DNA from: Austropuccinia psidii | Lineage: Eukaryota > Basidiomycota > Pucciniomycetes > Pucciniales > Sphaerophragmiaceae | Direction: 5' to 3' | Assembly (NCBI GenBank): GCA_023105745.1 | Contig: JALGQZ010000005.1 | Span: 2,643,501-2,707,500, forward strand | Length of the DNA: 64,000 nt | Shown here: piece after piece, positions 48,041 to 58,505 of the stretch | Layout of the letters: each line of letters starts with the position of its first letter | Numbering within the stretch: position 1 is the stretch's first letter | Program-made: the position numbers and the translations under genes | The notes under the pieces: model-generated | The model's database searches: none | What the model was told of the DNA's origin: nothing | The model's input: the letters and a program-made list of their open reading frames with translations, nothing else

Positions 48041-49999
48041 TTATTCTTCATCAATTGCATATATTTTCTTTTTTGGTTTTGTGCAATTGTTGGCATAGTG
48101 GTCTGGTGATCCACATTTTTGGCACACATATTTCTTTTTTGGGGTTTCTTTCCCTTTCTCTTTGTTTTTTTCTTTAACTTCAGACTTCTTGTCTTTGAAG
48201 TTTGGCTTATAGGATGTGTACCTTCCTATGGAGGTTTTTTTCCTCACATCTTGTATGACATTTGCTATGTTATCAATGCTGCTGATGTTGTTGCATCTGC
48301 ATTTGACTGCATGTTCTAGATCTCCTGGCAATTTTGTTAGGAGTTTATGGTTTCTCATTTCTATTGTCATATTGGGATCAATAGCTTTTAGCCTTTTTGT
48401 TTGTTTGAGACACCATTCATATGGGTCTCTTTCTGTGGAGTATCTATCACTTTCAAAGGACATGGTCTTTTGCCAGATCCAACTACCATTGCTATACTTT
48501 TGTATAATCTGGTTCCTCCACCATGGCCAGCTTTTCCTGCCATGTATTTCTTTCATTTCAGTATACCATATGTTTGCATGGCCTCTGAATGCTGTGTTAA
48601 GTCTTGTTGTGATCCAGTAGTCTGGTATCTTTGGGACATCAACAAAGAGTCCATCAATATAGTCAATGATTTCCATATGGTCATATTCCCCAATTCCCGA
48701 GAACTTTGGCCAGTTTGCTACTTCTGGTAACTGTTTTAGTGCCTGTTTCTCTGAATAGCTGAGATTTTCCCCATCTTGGTACATTGACTCTGATCTTGAC
48801 TTTGGAATCTGGTATTCAGGTTCCTGGTCATAGTCTTTATCCTCTTCTTTCAATTTTGTAGAGGTAGTGGGTTGACCTTGTGTTGGAGGGTATTGATTTT
48901 CTTCTCTATCATAGAGGTAATCAATTTCTTTATCAAAGCTATCCTGTTGCTGCTGGATACTCCTCAGATCTCTCCTCACAGTTTGTTGTTCTTCTAGAAT
49001 TGAATTCAACTGTCTGTTAGTTTTTTCAAATTCTGTCCAAATTTTGGCCAGATTTGTATTCAATTCTTTTATGACTGTTGCTTGGAAAGCATTTTCTTCT
49101 TTCAATGTTTCCACTTCTGTACTCATTTTTTCTGAGGTTTCATGTGTCCAATCCATGAATTGGGCCAATTTGGTCCATGTGAATTTGTTTTCAAACTCAT
49201 GAGTGTGGATTGTAGTCTCAGTTATTAATTCTGGATCAATTGAGTCAGAACTATCAAAACTATTTGTAGGTACAACTATTTTTTGCTTTTGTGTACTTCT
49301 TGGACTAAGTCCATCAGCTTTTTCATCAATGGGTCTGCTTCCTTCTTCCTCTGGTTGAAAGAAGTTTTGTTTCTCCCTTAGGCTCCTTTTCTCCTGTTGG
49401 AAACTACCTGGAATGGTTGGGGAGCCTTGGATGAAGTTTCCTTTGGCTTGTAAGGCCTGGAACTTCTGGATTGTTGTGGGGAAGATGGGACTTCTCCTTC
49501 CATTTCTGGGGGTACCTGAATCTGACTGGGCTCTTCCTTGTGCCAAGATCTCTCTATGGCTTGTATGGCTGCCTGGTTCTCTTTGATTCTGATTGCTCTT
49601 TCTTCTAAGAGTTTGAAATTCTTGTTGGGATTCCAACCTTGCATTTCTGTCATAAGTTCCACCCAAGCCATTTGCTTGAGACAGATCTTCTGAGTTGTTA
49701 TCCCCACTTCTGCCCATGATGCTGCCATAGTGAACATTTTGTTGTCCATGCTCCATGTGAGGAGGTCTTTCAGGAGTTTGTGTATTTGAAGGACCTGTTC
49801 TGCATCTGTCCAATCTCCTGGTTGGACTTCTGGGTTGAATTTGATTTGGAATAAGACCTTGGGTAGGAGTTCCCTGATGGTAAGTCCTTTTCTGGTCATT
49901 TGATCCAGTAGCTGGCTGTCTTCTTCCTCTGTGTCTTCTTGGCCAGTTTTCTGGTTGATTTCTTGGGAATCCAAGATCTCTAAGAAGTGGAGGTGTCAT
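48041..49999 (-). pseudogene. Element-B gag (ORF2 frame)
   Basis: 652 residues. The first ~200 are Arg/Gln/Ser-rich with low-complexity character and overlap ORF1. Then come a coiled-coil segment (KMSTEVETLKEENAFQATV and onward), the gag domain (WPKFSGIGEYDHMEIIDYI, WCLKQTKRLKAIDP) and a canonical CCHC knuckle CQKCGSPDHYANNC. A TAA at 48041 ends it before protease. Called a pseudogene because the element's polyprotein is broken, although this stretch alone is open. Confidence 0.87.
49378..49974 (-). CDS. Element-B ORF1, overlapping gag in the +1 register
   Basis: 198 residues, inside the gag frame and shifted by one base, the same relation as in element A. Contains PGDWTDAEQVLQ, KLLKDLLTWSMDNKMF, QKICLKQMAWVELM and GWNPNKN, then a Glu/Ile helix and a Ser/Pro-rich tail. 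The diverged B+ copy at 25686-26150 keeps these blocks at roughly half identity. In the same frame upstream is the 106-residue piece at 50373-50053. Function unknown; either the real Gag N-terminus or a separate protein. Confidence 0.55.
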   Translation of the reverse strand: MDSQEINQKTGQEDTEEEDSQLLDQMTRKGLTIRELLPKVLFQIKFNPEVQPGDWTDAEQVLQIHKLLKDLLTWSMDNKMFTMAASWAEVGITTQKICLKQMAWVELMTEMQGWNPNKNFKLLEERAIRIKENQAAIQAIERSWHKEEPSQIQVPPEMEGEVPSSPQQSRSSRPYKPKETSSKAPQPFQVVSNRRKGA

Positions 50000-50052
50000 G
50001 TTAACAATGTTAAAAAATGACAGACAATGAAAAATGTTGTATATTTCAAGGT

Positions 50053-50373
50053 TTATTTACCTTTAGCAGGCCCTTGTACAAATTTATGATCTATATTCTT
50101 TGGTAATTTGCCTTTAGAGTTTACAACTGGGTTGATAAGAGTGATTTTCTGCTTTTCGATTTGTTTTGGTGATCCAACTGGTTTTGTTGGAGCTTTTCTG
50201 GGTTTCTTGACCCTTGGCACGGCTATTGGTGTCCAATCTTTTGAGTTGATTGTCACTTCACTGTGTCTTTTCTGCTTGCCCTTGGTTTTTGGCAGCTCCT
50301 CTCTGTCTTCTGAGGCTGTCACAGATGGATTTCCTTGTGACTGGGTTTCTAATGGAATATAGCCTTTTTCCAC
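50053..50373 (-). CDS. Element-B first reading frame (ORF1 N-terminal piece)
   Basis: 106 residues starting MEKGYIPLETQSQGN, basic, Lys/Pro-rich. The start is shared with B+ (25319). It is in the same frame as the 198-residue ORF1 piece. A possible intron 50060-49980 (GTAAAT...CTTCTTAG, 81 nt) would join the two without a stop. Function unknown. Confidence 0.6.
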   Translation of the reverse strand: MEKGYIPLETQSQGNPSVTASEDREELPKTKGKQKRHSEVTINSKDWTPIAVPRVKKPRKAPTKPVGSPKQIEKQKITLINPVVNSKGKLPKNIDHKFVQGPAKGK

Positions 50374-51250
50374 TATTCAGAAAAGATATTTCAAATTGTA
50401 TATCAGTATTTTATGATAAAACAAAATGATTTTATTCAATTCTACTGTTATTTTTCAAAATTTCTAAGTATTCTTATTATAATATGTTGTTTTTTTATTT
50501 TTTATATGTTTTTATTGAAAAATAACAGTTTTTTGAATCTTTCACTTATTTTTTATAAGTGAAAACTATAATATCCAAGTGTTTTGTGAATGATTCACTT
50601 GGATATTATTGTGTTTTTGTATAAACACGTCAAATTTGTTAAATTATAATAAATTTTATTTGTTATTATAAATATTATAAATAATATTTATTTCAACACT
50701 TGGTTTTTGATTAAAATATCAATCAATTACAAGTTTTCACATCAATTTGAGTGATGTCTTGTTTTAAAGGAAATATTTAATTAAAATATTCCTTATAAAT
50801 AATAAAAAATGATTTTATTATTTAATATTTATTAATTATTTATTAATAAATGTTTCTTTATTAATTTTCACGCACTTTGGTGAAAAATAATAGTAAAAAT
50901 AAGTAATATACTGTTTGTATATTATTATTTATATTGAAATTTAAATAATACTGTTGTATTATTATCAAATTTCATGAAAATTATTGCAATATTATGAAAT
51001 AAAGAGGATTTGTACTCTTACTCTCAACAAAAATATTTGTAATATATATTTTTGGAGAAAAAAAAAAATTATGTATATAATATATGATGCTATATTATAT
51101 ATATAAAAAAAAGATAATAATAGAAAATAAGATAAATTAGAAATTTTACTCACTGTTAGTAAAATACCTTTTAAATAACTGGATTTTTATGCCTAATTCA
51201 GTTCAAAACATGTCCAATAAGGTTGAAAACCCATGGCCAGGCCCCCAAAA
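50374..51250 (-). other. Element-B leader and primer-binding sequence
   Basis: Very AT-rich untranslated leader with no gene. Next to the LTR the minus strand reads TTTTGGGGGCCTGGCCATG (51250-51232), the same primer-binding sequence as in A and C. Confidence 0.7.
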
Positions 51251-52755
51251 TGTCAGGGTGAGTCTATATATTAGCTATAAAATGTAGTTACAAGCTATTT
51301 TTATGACTGTGACACGTCAAAAACAAATAAAATGAAATCTTCAGGTCCTACTACTACGTGGTAACAGTGGTGATGAGTCTATTGAGGACCTGGGTTGCGA
51401 TACTCTAATATCTTTGACTGTAAAGAAGTACTACAATAATTATATTCTAATTATATCTTTAATAGTAATTCTAAGGACACTACTGATTGATAACAGTTTT
51501 GTCACATAAGAATATGGATAATAAGATAAGATGATGGGTTTTCAAGGAAAAAACCCTTCCTTTTATATCTTTCAAGACTGTCAAGAGTTATTAACTCTTC
51601 ACACGTCAGAGGAGTGAAAATCTTCACTCCAATGATCAATCTGTGGTTCTGGATCATCAATTCTGACGTCAATAGAGGCAGAATTGTGGTTTTGGAACCA
51701 CAAATGATCATTCTGGATCAATACAGGGTGAAAAAACTTTTCACCTGCCACGTCAGCACTTGGATGACGTTGTTCTGGTGTCTGTATGATCAATAATGAT
51801 GATTTTAGAGAGGTTATATCTTCATAAGTATATTATTTTAAGTATGAGAGCAATACTGTTTGATACAAGTTTGATACAGTCATGTATTGCTAGAAAAACC
51901 TTCCAATCAAGATATCTCAGTCAGTTCTTAAGATATCAAGAAACCAAGAGCACAGAATTTAAGGGCTTAATGAGCTCTTCAATTTGGTATGCTTCGTGTT
52001 TACCCTTCTTTAAAATAGCAAAAGTTATAAGGGTTTTAAGTTTTTGGATGTATTTTTGTACATCAGTATGAGGCTTCAAAAACTTCCATACCAGATAACT
52101 TCTTCAATTTGGAAGATATCTGTATTCTGATGATACAGTCTTGTAGGGCTTGATTAGCTCTACAGCTTGTTATATTACACTATACAGTTGTATGAGTGTA
52201 TGCCAAAGATACAGGGGTTTGTTTACATTGTTGTTTTCAGAATATCTGTATTTTGGTTGTTAAACCTTTGAACCAAGATCCCTCAGTCAATTTAAGAGAT
52301 AAAGAGGTCTAAGGTGTCTCAAATTAAAGCTCTTGTTTAGATCTTTAACTTGGTTATACTTTTGTACAGTTTTGTACAAGCCCTCTTTGACTTTCAGGGG
52401 GGTCTTGGTTTTAAAATAAAGGTCATATGGTATCTCCAGTTGTAGTGGTGTTACAGCAACATGGATGATACCATTGTGTAGCTCTCTATGTGAGCTTTAA
52501 GATAAATACCATTTTGGTATAGAATAACTTAAATATGCATAAGTTAGATGAGAGGTGAAAATAAGGGTTTTGATTTGTTTATTCTCCTCTAGGTTTCCTT
52601 ATACTGTTTGGATAAGGTTGGTGTTTAATTTAAGAGGAGTTTTTTTCCTCTTATTTATTACCTGTATTGACTATGTTTGTTCAATACTTGTTATACCATT
52701 ATTTATGGTATGTTGGATGTCATGCTAGTGCTCTGTTTTGAGTCACAGGCTGACA
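51251..52755 (-). repeat. 5' LTR of element B
   Basis: 1505 bp, TGTCAG...CTGACA. Carries a TGACGTCA palindrome at 51664-51671 and the four-stem array at 51583-51745, about 330 bp from the U5 end. Confidence 0.93.
51583..51745 (-). other. Four perfect stem-loops in the B LTR
   Basis: On the plus strand: AAGAGTTA/TAACTCTT (51583-51590, 51592-51599); GGAGTGAA/TTCACTCC (51611-51618, 51623-51630); TTGTGGTT/AACCACAA (51684-51691, 51696-51703); GGTGAAAA/TTTTCACC (51727-51734, 51738-51745). Each arm is 8 nt and perfect, with loops of 1-4 nt. The diverged B+ LTR has pairing equivalents of stems 2 and 3. Confidence 0.75.
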
Positions 52756-53859
52756 AGTGTCTTTTTCATAATAAGATTCTTCCTCTTTGTCATTGTGGTC
52801 TTCTGTTTTCACAATTTCATTGATTTTTGCTTTTTTAAGGCAATTATTGGCTAAATGTCCAATACCTCCACATTTATAGAATTTTCTTTTCTCATTACTG
52901 TTGGGTATGTTGGGCTTGAGGGGTTCCCTTGGTTTATCTTTCTTGATAAATGGTTTATTTGGACTTTTGATGTCCAATTTTTTCCAAGTTCTACCAATCT
53001 TAGTTCTTGTCACTATATCTTCTAGTGCATTGATATACTATTCTGTGGAGAATGGTTCTATACACCTGCTTCTCAGTGCATGTTCAAATTCCCCTCCATA
53101 TTTCTTAAGTATCTTCATGTGCACCATTTTTTGTGACATCTCTGGGTGCAGTGCATTTAATCTTTCAACTTGTTTTAAAAACCAAGTGAAACGTTTATCC
53201 TTACCTGGGGCAAAGAAGGAATTTTCAAATGCATTTTCTATCTTGTACCTCCAGGAATAATTTTTACACCAAGACTGGGTATTTTTACCATTGGTTTTTC
53301 TTATCCCATAATAACATCTTTTTGCAGATTTTTCAAATAATGAATGTAATATTGCAGTGATTAATTCATCTGGTATGGAATAATCTTCTTGTAACATATC
53401 AATTGTTTTAATGAATGACATATGATAATATTCACCTTCACCTGTGCATGTTGGCCATTCTTTTAATTGGGGTGCTTCCTTAATTAAGACTTGGGTATTG
53501 TCTTGATGACTCAAGTCTGTTATGAATGGATTTTTTATTTCCTCTTTTGTTTTGACAGGACTTATTATGTGAGAAAATGGGGTTGATAAATTTGGCATAT
53601 TTAAGTTAGCCTCATTTATTTTATCCATTTTCTCAGTAAGAAGTCTTATTTCACTTTGAATGTCATCCTTGATATTCATTCTTGCTTCAGTACTCTTTTC
53701 TACATAGTCTAGCAGTAATTTTTGATGTGATGAAGTCTTTTCTTCAAATTTTTCAACAAAAATACTTAATTTGTTTAATTTTTTGGTTAAATTTTCAATG
53801 CTTGCATCATAATTGATTGTTGAAGTTTTTTCTTTAATATTGTTTATGTATTTATACAA
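52756..53859 (-). pseudogene. Family-C gag domain and zinc knuckle
   Basis: 53038-53859 encodes a coiled coil and gag domain close to element A (WPTCTGEGEYYHMSFIKTID, WFLKQVERLNALHPEM). It breaks at a stop near 53038. 52756-53013 continues with a knuckle KCGGIGHLANNC that lacks its first Cys, then an acidic stretch where element B interrupts the copy. Inactive. Confidence 0.85.
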
Positions 53860-54116
53860 TGTTTGTTGTCATTGTATTAATTTTTGACGATTTTCAATTA
53901 AAATTTTTTATTTATTATTTTCAACAATAAATTCAATGTTATCAATTTTTATTTTATTTTGTACAACAATTTGTTTTAAAGATGATAAGTTGTTATTTAT
54001 TTCTTATAAGGATAATGGACTATTTTTAATGTTTTTAAGAGGTAAAATACTTTTTCTAATTTCAGTTAAAGTATTTCCAACATCAGGAGACAAAGTTATT
54101 TCTTTGGGAAATGAGG

Positions 54117-54632
54117 TTATCTCACTCTTTGTTCCTCTTTGTCCTTGAATTCCATTGAGGTTCTGGCCATGTCAAAGACATTTTTCATGGCATCTTTTTG
54201 GATTTTTGGGATCCTGTAACTTGGTGAATATGGTTTCCTCCAATTATTTTTCTTGTTCTTCTTCCCTTCTTGTGGAAGTTGGTTGGCTTGAGGCTTGCTG
54301 GTAGAAGCTACTGGGGCTTCTTCCTGCTTGCCTCCCGCTTTTTGGCATGGTATTCCTGTATCTTCTTGATTTGACGCTTGGATGATAGTGGATTCCATCC
54401 ATTGGAGTATTTCACTGTTTCCTCCTCTTTGAGCAATTCTTTCAGGATATTCCAGGAGTTCATCACTCCTTTGGGTATTTGTGGCAAAATTTCCCAATCT
54501 TTTTACTTGTACACTGTGTAATACTGCTTGTACTGGCTCATATGAATGTCTATTTGAGCCCTCTGAATGTGATTTGTCTCTGTTGGAGTTACTCATACTT
54601 AGTTCCAACTCTGGTTTGGAAATCATGGGCAT
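54117..54632 (-). pseudogene. Family-C ORF1/gag N-terminal remnant
   Basis: 171 residues. The first part resembles the element-A gag frame (DELL...), and after about residue 100 it switches to the ORF1 frame (APVASTS, YRIPKI, NVFDMARTSMEF), so an indel has fused the two registers. Upstream, the ORF1-type start TPSNQMEVD is readable near 54760 and matches QSNQMDVD of element A. Confidence 0.7.
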
Positions 54633-54799
54633 ATCTGGTACTTGCCTTTTGGATATGGCACTTCCTTGTGTGGATTCTGTTCCACTGGGGATTTTCCCCT
54701 TTATTTCCCCTTTTGAGGAATCAAATCTAATTCTGAGTCCACCTCCATCTGATTGGATGGAGTATTTGGCTCCTCTTCTAGTAGTAATAATGAAAATTT

Positions 54800-55487
54800 A
54801 AGAAAATAAAAAGATTTCAGAAAACAAAAAGTTCTTTTTATGGCAATTAAAAAGAGGTGCTCACCTTCAGAGTCCTGGAAAGACTAACTTCTTAGCTTCC
54901 TTTGCCTTATTGACAATTGTTGTTGGAGAAATTGGAAAAGTTTCTTCCACCAATCTCTCAACGGTGGTTTGATTGTCCTCTGTTGGGTTGTCCACAAACA
55001 CTAAAAAGACAAATAAATATAAGTCTTTTTTCTAAAAGTGTTATTTTTGATAAGATATGGAAATTTTCATGTAAAAATTTCTTTTATATCTTTGAATTAA
55101 TAAAAGAAATGATTAAAAAGAATAAAAATAACTTTTTTATTGGTTTTTATTTATTTTATTTTATTGTATATTTTTATTTTTTCAGAAAAAAATGAAATTA
55201 AGATGATGATTTTGGAATTAATTTATAATAAAAATTTATTTTTAATTTATAAATATATTTCTTAATCACTAGAGTCACTCAAAGAAAGTTCTTGAAAGTC
55301 TGAGGATGTGAAAAACCATGTGTAAGATAGTACAATTGCTTTCCAAATGCCTCAATAGCTCTTAAAATCAATAAATATAAAATGATTATATAATTTTATA
55401 ATTATAAATATAATTTATCATTGGACAAACACAGTTTTAATCTTTTTTTAGAGGTCTTTAAGTGGATATCACAGCCAAGCCCCCAAA
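54800..55487 (-). other. Family-C leader and primer-binding sequence
   Basis: AT-rich leader without a gene. The minus strand next to the LTR reads TTTGGGGGCTTGGCTGTG (55487-55470), a decayed form of the A/B primer-binding sequence with two transitions. Confidence 0.7.
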
Positions 55488-57018
55488 TGTAAGGTTTGAC
55501 TATGAAACAATAAGTGAAATATTACAAATATTTCACTTATTTTACCCTGAATTTCCTTGTTAATTTAATAATTAAAATGAGGAATAATTATAATTATAAA
55601 GAATTATTATATTTATGGCGTAAAACTATTATATTCTTGAATAAGTATAGAAACATAATATAATAAGAAAAATATATTAATATATGATAATCAATATATT
55701 CAAATCTCTTTATTGTTGTTACAAAAGAAGAATAATGGAATAAAAGATTGTTCTTTAATAATAAAAAGCAATTAATAAAAATTACATTACCAATATTAAC
55801 TTTATATATTAATATTAATAAATGAATTATTAAAAATAATAATAGAGAGAAACTATTATGAACAGAGAAAATAACCTACTTTTAACACTTAATATAATAA
55901 TTTTTAGGGATTTTACACCCAAAAATGCAAATACAACTTATTTAAATTGTATTTACAAAAAAATAAGAGAAATTACAAATATTCTTAATTTTACGTGGAA
56001 AATAGGATTTATAGATAAATATAACAAAAAAATTAAACAATTGGAGTAATCATGTCAAGATTGATGATTATAATGAATATTAACTTTGGTCCTTGATAAT
56101 AGAGAATATTTATATATGAAGAGAAAAGATTTTACCTTTTCGTTTAGTATTTTATTGTTTTTGATGCATCTGAGGGGGAAATAGAGTAAAAAGAGCTCTA
56201 TTTATAGTGAGTTCCTCTCTTCTAGAGTCCAAAAGGCTTCTATTAGACGTGTACTGATGGTATCCACTGGAATTGATCAGTATTTTAAGGCTTAATGATG
56301 ATTACATCATAATTAAACCATCTTATCTCATCATTATGCCATTATTTAGAGTTATCACTGCAGCTCTAAGTTCCATGACATCATAGGCTTTGAAGAAGGC
56401 TAAAATTAATGTATTTTATTAGTATGAATCATGATCTAATAGTATTGACCATTTTTATCACTTATATGACTGTTAAACCTAAAAGAAGATTACAGTGAGT
56501 GATCACAAATGATCAATTTTAAGCTTAAACTTTGATCATTAATAACCTTTTATTTATACACACTAAATCCATTTAGAGTGTTAACTATGATATCTTGGCA
56601 TGTCCTTATCACAATTCCAATTGAATTTCATTACATCATCAAAACTCTATTTTTGATGATTTTTCTTGTAACCCATCTTTTGTGTCAAAATTTGCAATTT
56701 CAAACTTCAAACCATGATTTCAGGGTGTTTTACCTTGAATATTAAGATACAAAAGCATAATTATTAAAATATGAGCTATTATAACCTAAATATCCACTTT
56801 ATTCTAAGTGTGGACCACTTTCACAACAAAGTGGTCAACAGCTCTAGCAATTTTGTTCAATAAACCCTTAAAAGTTATAACCTTACTTGTAGCTTTTCAA
56901 ATAAAGTTTGAATCTGTATTTTTGCAGCAATTATGTGTTAACATTACTTTTGGCTTAACTCTCTATCATGTATATCTCAGGAGATATTAGCTAAAAACCA
57001 TGAATGTATGCACTAATC
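55488..57018 (-). repeat. 5' LTR of family-C element, broken by element E
   Basis: Starts TGTAAGGTTTGACTATGAAACAATA. A TATA-like TATAAATAG lies on the minus strand at 56206-56198, upstream of CTCTATTTCCCCCTCAG. The alignment stops at TGCACT (57009-57014) plus AATC, in the loop of the C palindrome, where element E begins. Confidence 0.87.
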
Positions 57019-57196
57019 TGTAACAACCATCCATCAGGGGTAAGGGTATTCATTCATACACCCACTCAAACACCTCAAATCAGCAAATCCAGTATCTGCA
57101 TCAGCAGTCAGTTTCAGCAATCTTCATTCTGAAACATGCATACAGTTTGGTACATCAATACAGCCTGTCAATACTTGTACAGGATGGATTCACCCA

Positions 57197-57229
57197 ATAC
57201 AGTTTCAATACACCAGTATGAAACTGTAT
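57197..57229 (+). repeat. Inverted repeat in the E LTR
   Basis: ATACAGTTTCA (57197-57207) and TGAAACTGTAT (57219-57229) are exact reverse complements around an 11-nt spacer. Confidence 0.8.
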
Positions 57230-57256
57230 GATCACTCCAATACACCACACCTCTTG

Positions 57257-57288
57257 TACAGGTCCTGTACAGCTGTACAGGACCTGTA
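57257..57288 (+). repeat. 32-bp perfect palindrome in the E LTR
   Basis: The left arm TACAGGTCCTGTACAG (57257-57272) is followed without spacer by its exact reverse complement (57273-57288). It contains nested shorter palindromes (TGTACA, CAGCTG). Confidence 0.9.
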
Positions 57289-57781
57289 TTGGCCAGACTC
57301 AATTCAACAATCAATTATTCTCATGAAAACTCTTCTCTGGATCAGGGCTGGTGATTCTCACATATACCAGCCCCTCTTTCTCCCCCCCTGGGGACTTTTC
57401 CCCAGTTAATTAATTTAGTTGATTTATTATTATCTGAATATTCTTACCCTTATATTTTGGGTATTATATTTATTTAATCTTAAGTTAGTCTTTGCCCTTT
57501 TTCTTTCTTCGCCTGTACAGTATGAGTTGGGTGGCCATATCCTTATTAACCCTTCTCTTTCCATTCTGACAGGTTGAAACAGTGGACTTGGACTTGTTTG
57601 TGGTTGGCTCTTCTTTCTCTTACTCTTACTCTTTGTTGCTGCTTTCTTATTTTCATTCTTTAGTAATTCATTATTCACACTCTTAAGTGTGTCCATTCTT
57701 ATCTTACCCTTGAGCCCTCCATAAGTGAGTCCCAGTTTACTGAGTGCCAGGCCCTCTTCACTTCGAAGAGCCCCTGTGACA

Positions 57782-58505
57782 TTAAATTAATTAACTCATA
57801 TTTGATTCTTTCTTTTCATTCATTATATTCATTTCTCTCATTCATCAATTATGATTCCTTTTATGATTTAATGATCTTAATGATTATGATTTTTTCTTTC
57901 TCATCAATTTTCATCTCATTCATTTCATTCTTATGAAAATTGATTCTTTTCCTTTCTTAATCATTGCTGACCATTTCATCACTTCATTTTATTTTTATCA
58001 ATCAAATTTTTCTGTGTTTTATTCAGGTCTTATTCAGGAGTAATTGATTGGTTATTTGATTGGATTATTCATTGAGATTCATTGGTTGATTGGGTTATTG
58101 ATTCAGGATTTCATTTGGATTATTGATTGACTTTTGAACCCTCAAGATATTGATTGACCCTCAAGAATTGATTTTGATTATTGATTTGATTTTACTCATC
58201 AAGATATTGAATTGATTTCTGAAGATTTGAACTGATTGATTGATTCCTCAAGACTTGATTTCATATTGAAGACACTTATTGATTGATTATTGATTGAATA
58301 TTGATTGATTATTGATTTCCTCAAGATTATTGATATTTGATTTGATTTGATTGTTGATTGATTGAATTTATTTGACTGTTGATTGAATTTGATTCCTCAA
58401 GATTTGAATTGATTCCTCAAGATTCATCAAGATTCTATTGTGATTGATTTGGCCAAATTTGATTATTCTTCTTAATACCATCAAGTTCTATTTCATTATT
58501 TCAAA
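57782..58505 (+). other. E leader, TTGATT-rich low-complexity sequence
   Basis: Untranslated leader between LTR and gag. From 58030 to 58440 it is dominated by irregular TTGATT/ATTGATTG and CTCAAGA(T) repeats. No gene and no obvious tRNA-type primer-binding sequence is visible next to the LTR. Confidence 0.6.

Larger units (their letters stand above)
32228..52755 (-). mobile_element. Family-B Ty3/Gypsy element carrying nested element A
   Basis: Minus-strand element with LTRs of 1504 bp (32228-33731) and 1505 bp (51251-52755), differing by eye at about 20 positions (~1.4%). A perfect 5-bp target duplication AGTGT flanks it (32223-32227 and 52756-52760). Element A splits its pol between RNase H and integrase. 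Without A it would be about 10.2 kb. Three in-frame stops and a protease active-site change (YTGA for DTGA) make it inactive on its own. Confidence 0.93.
26483..57018 (-). mobile_element. Family-C Ty3/Gypsy element carrying nested B and A
   Basis: Minus-strand element with its 3' LTR at 26483-28433, decayed pol at 28434-32227, gag at 52756-54800 and 5' LTR from 55488. The minus-strand B element (32228-52755) interrupts it between protease and the gag zinc knuckle, with the duplication AGTGT at 32223-32227 and 52756-52760. Its 5' LTR is itself broken by element E at 57019. Many stops and frameshifts make it an old copy. Its true right end lies past the window. Confidence 0.88.
57019..57781 (+). 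repeat. 5' LTR of element E
   Basis: The start is fixed by the break in C-LTR homology and the TGTAACA terminus. The end at TGTGACA (57781) is inferred from the matching inverted terminus, because the 3' LTR is not in the window. Rich in TACAG/CTGTA motifs, with a 32-bp perfect palindrome and an 11-bp inverted repeat. Confidence 0.65.

Noticed and set aside
47397..48620. Several plus-strand frames over element B
   Set aside because: They are antisense to well-conserved gag and pol; Leu/Ser/Phe-rich content is the usual shadow of Lys/Glu-rich coding.
57430..57696. 88-codon minus-strand Lys-rich frame
   Set aside because: Antisense within the E LTR, with no conserved motif.
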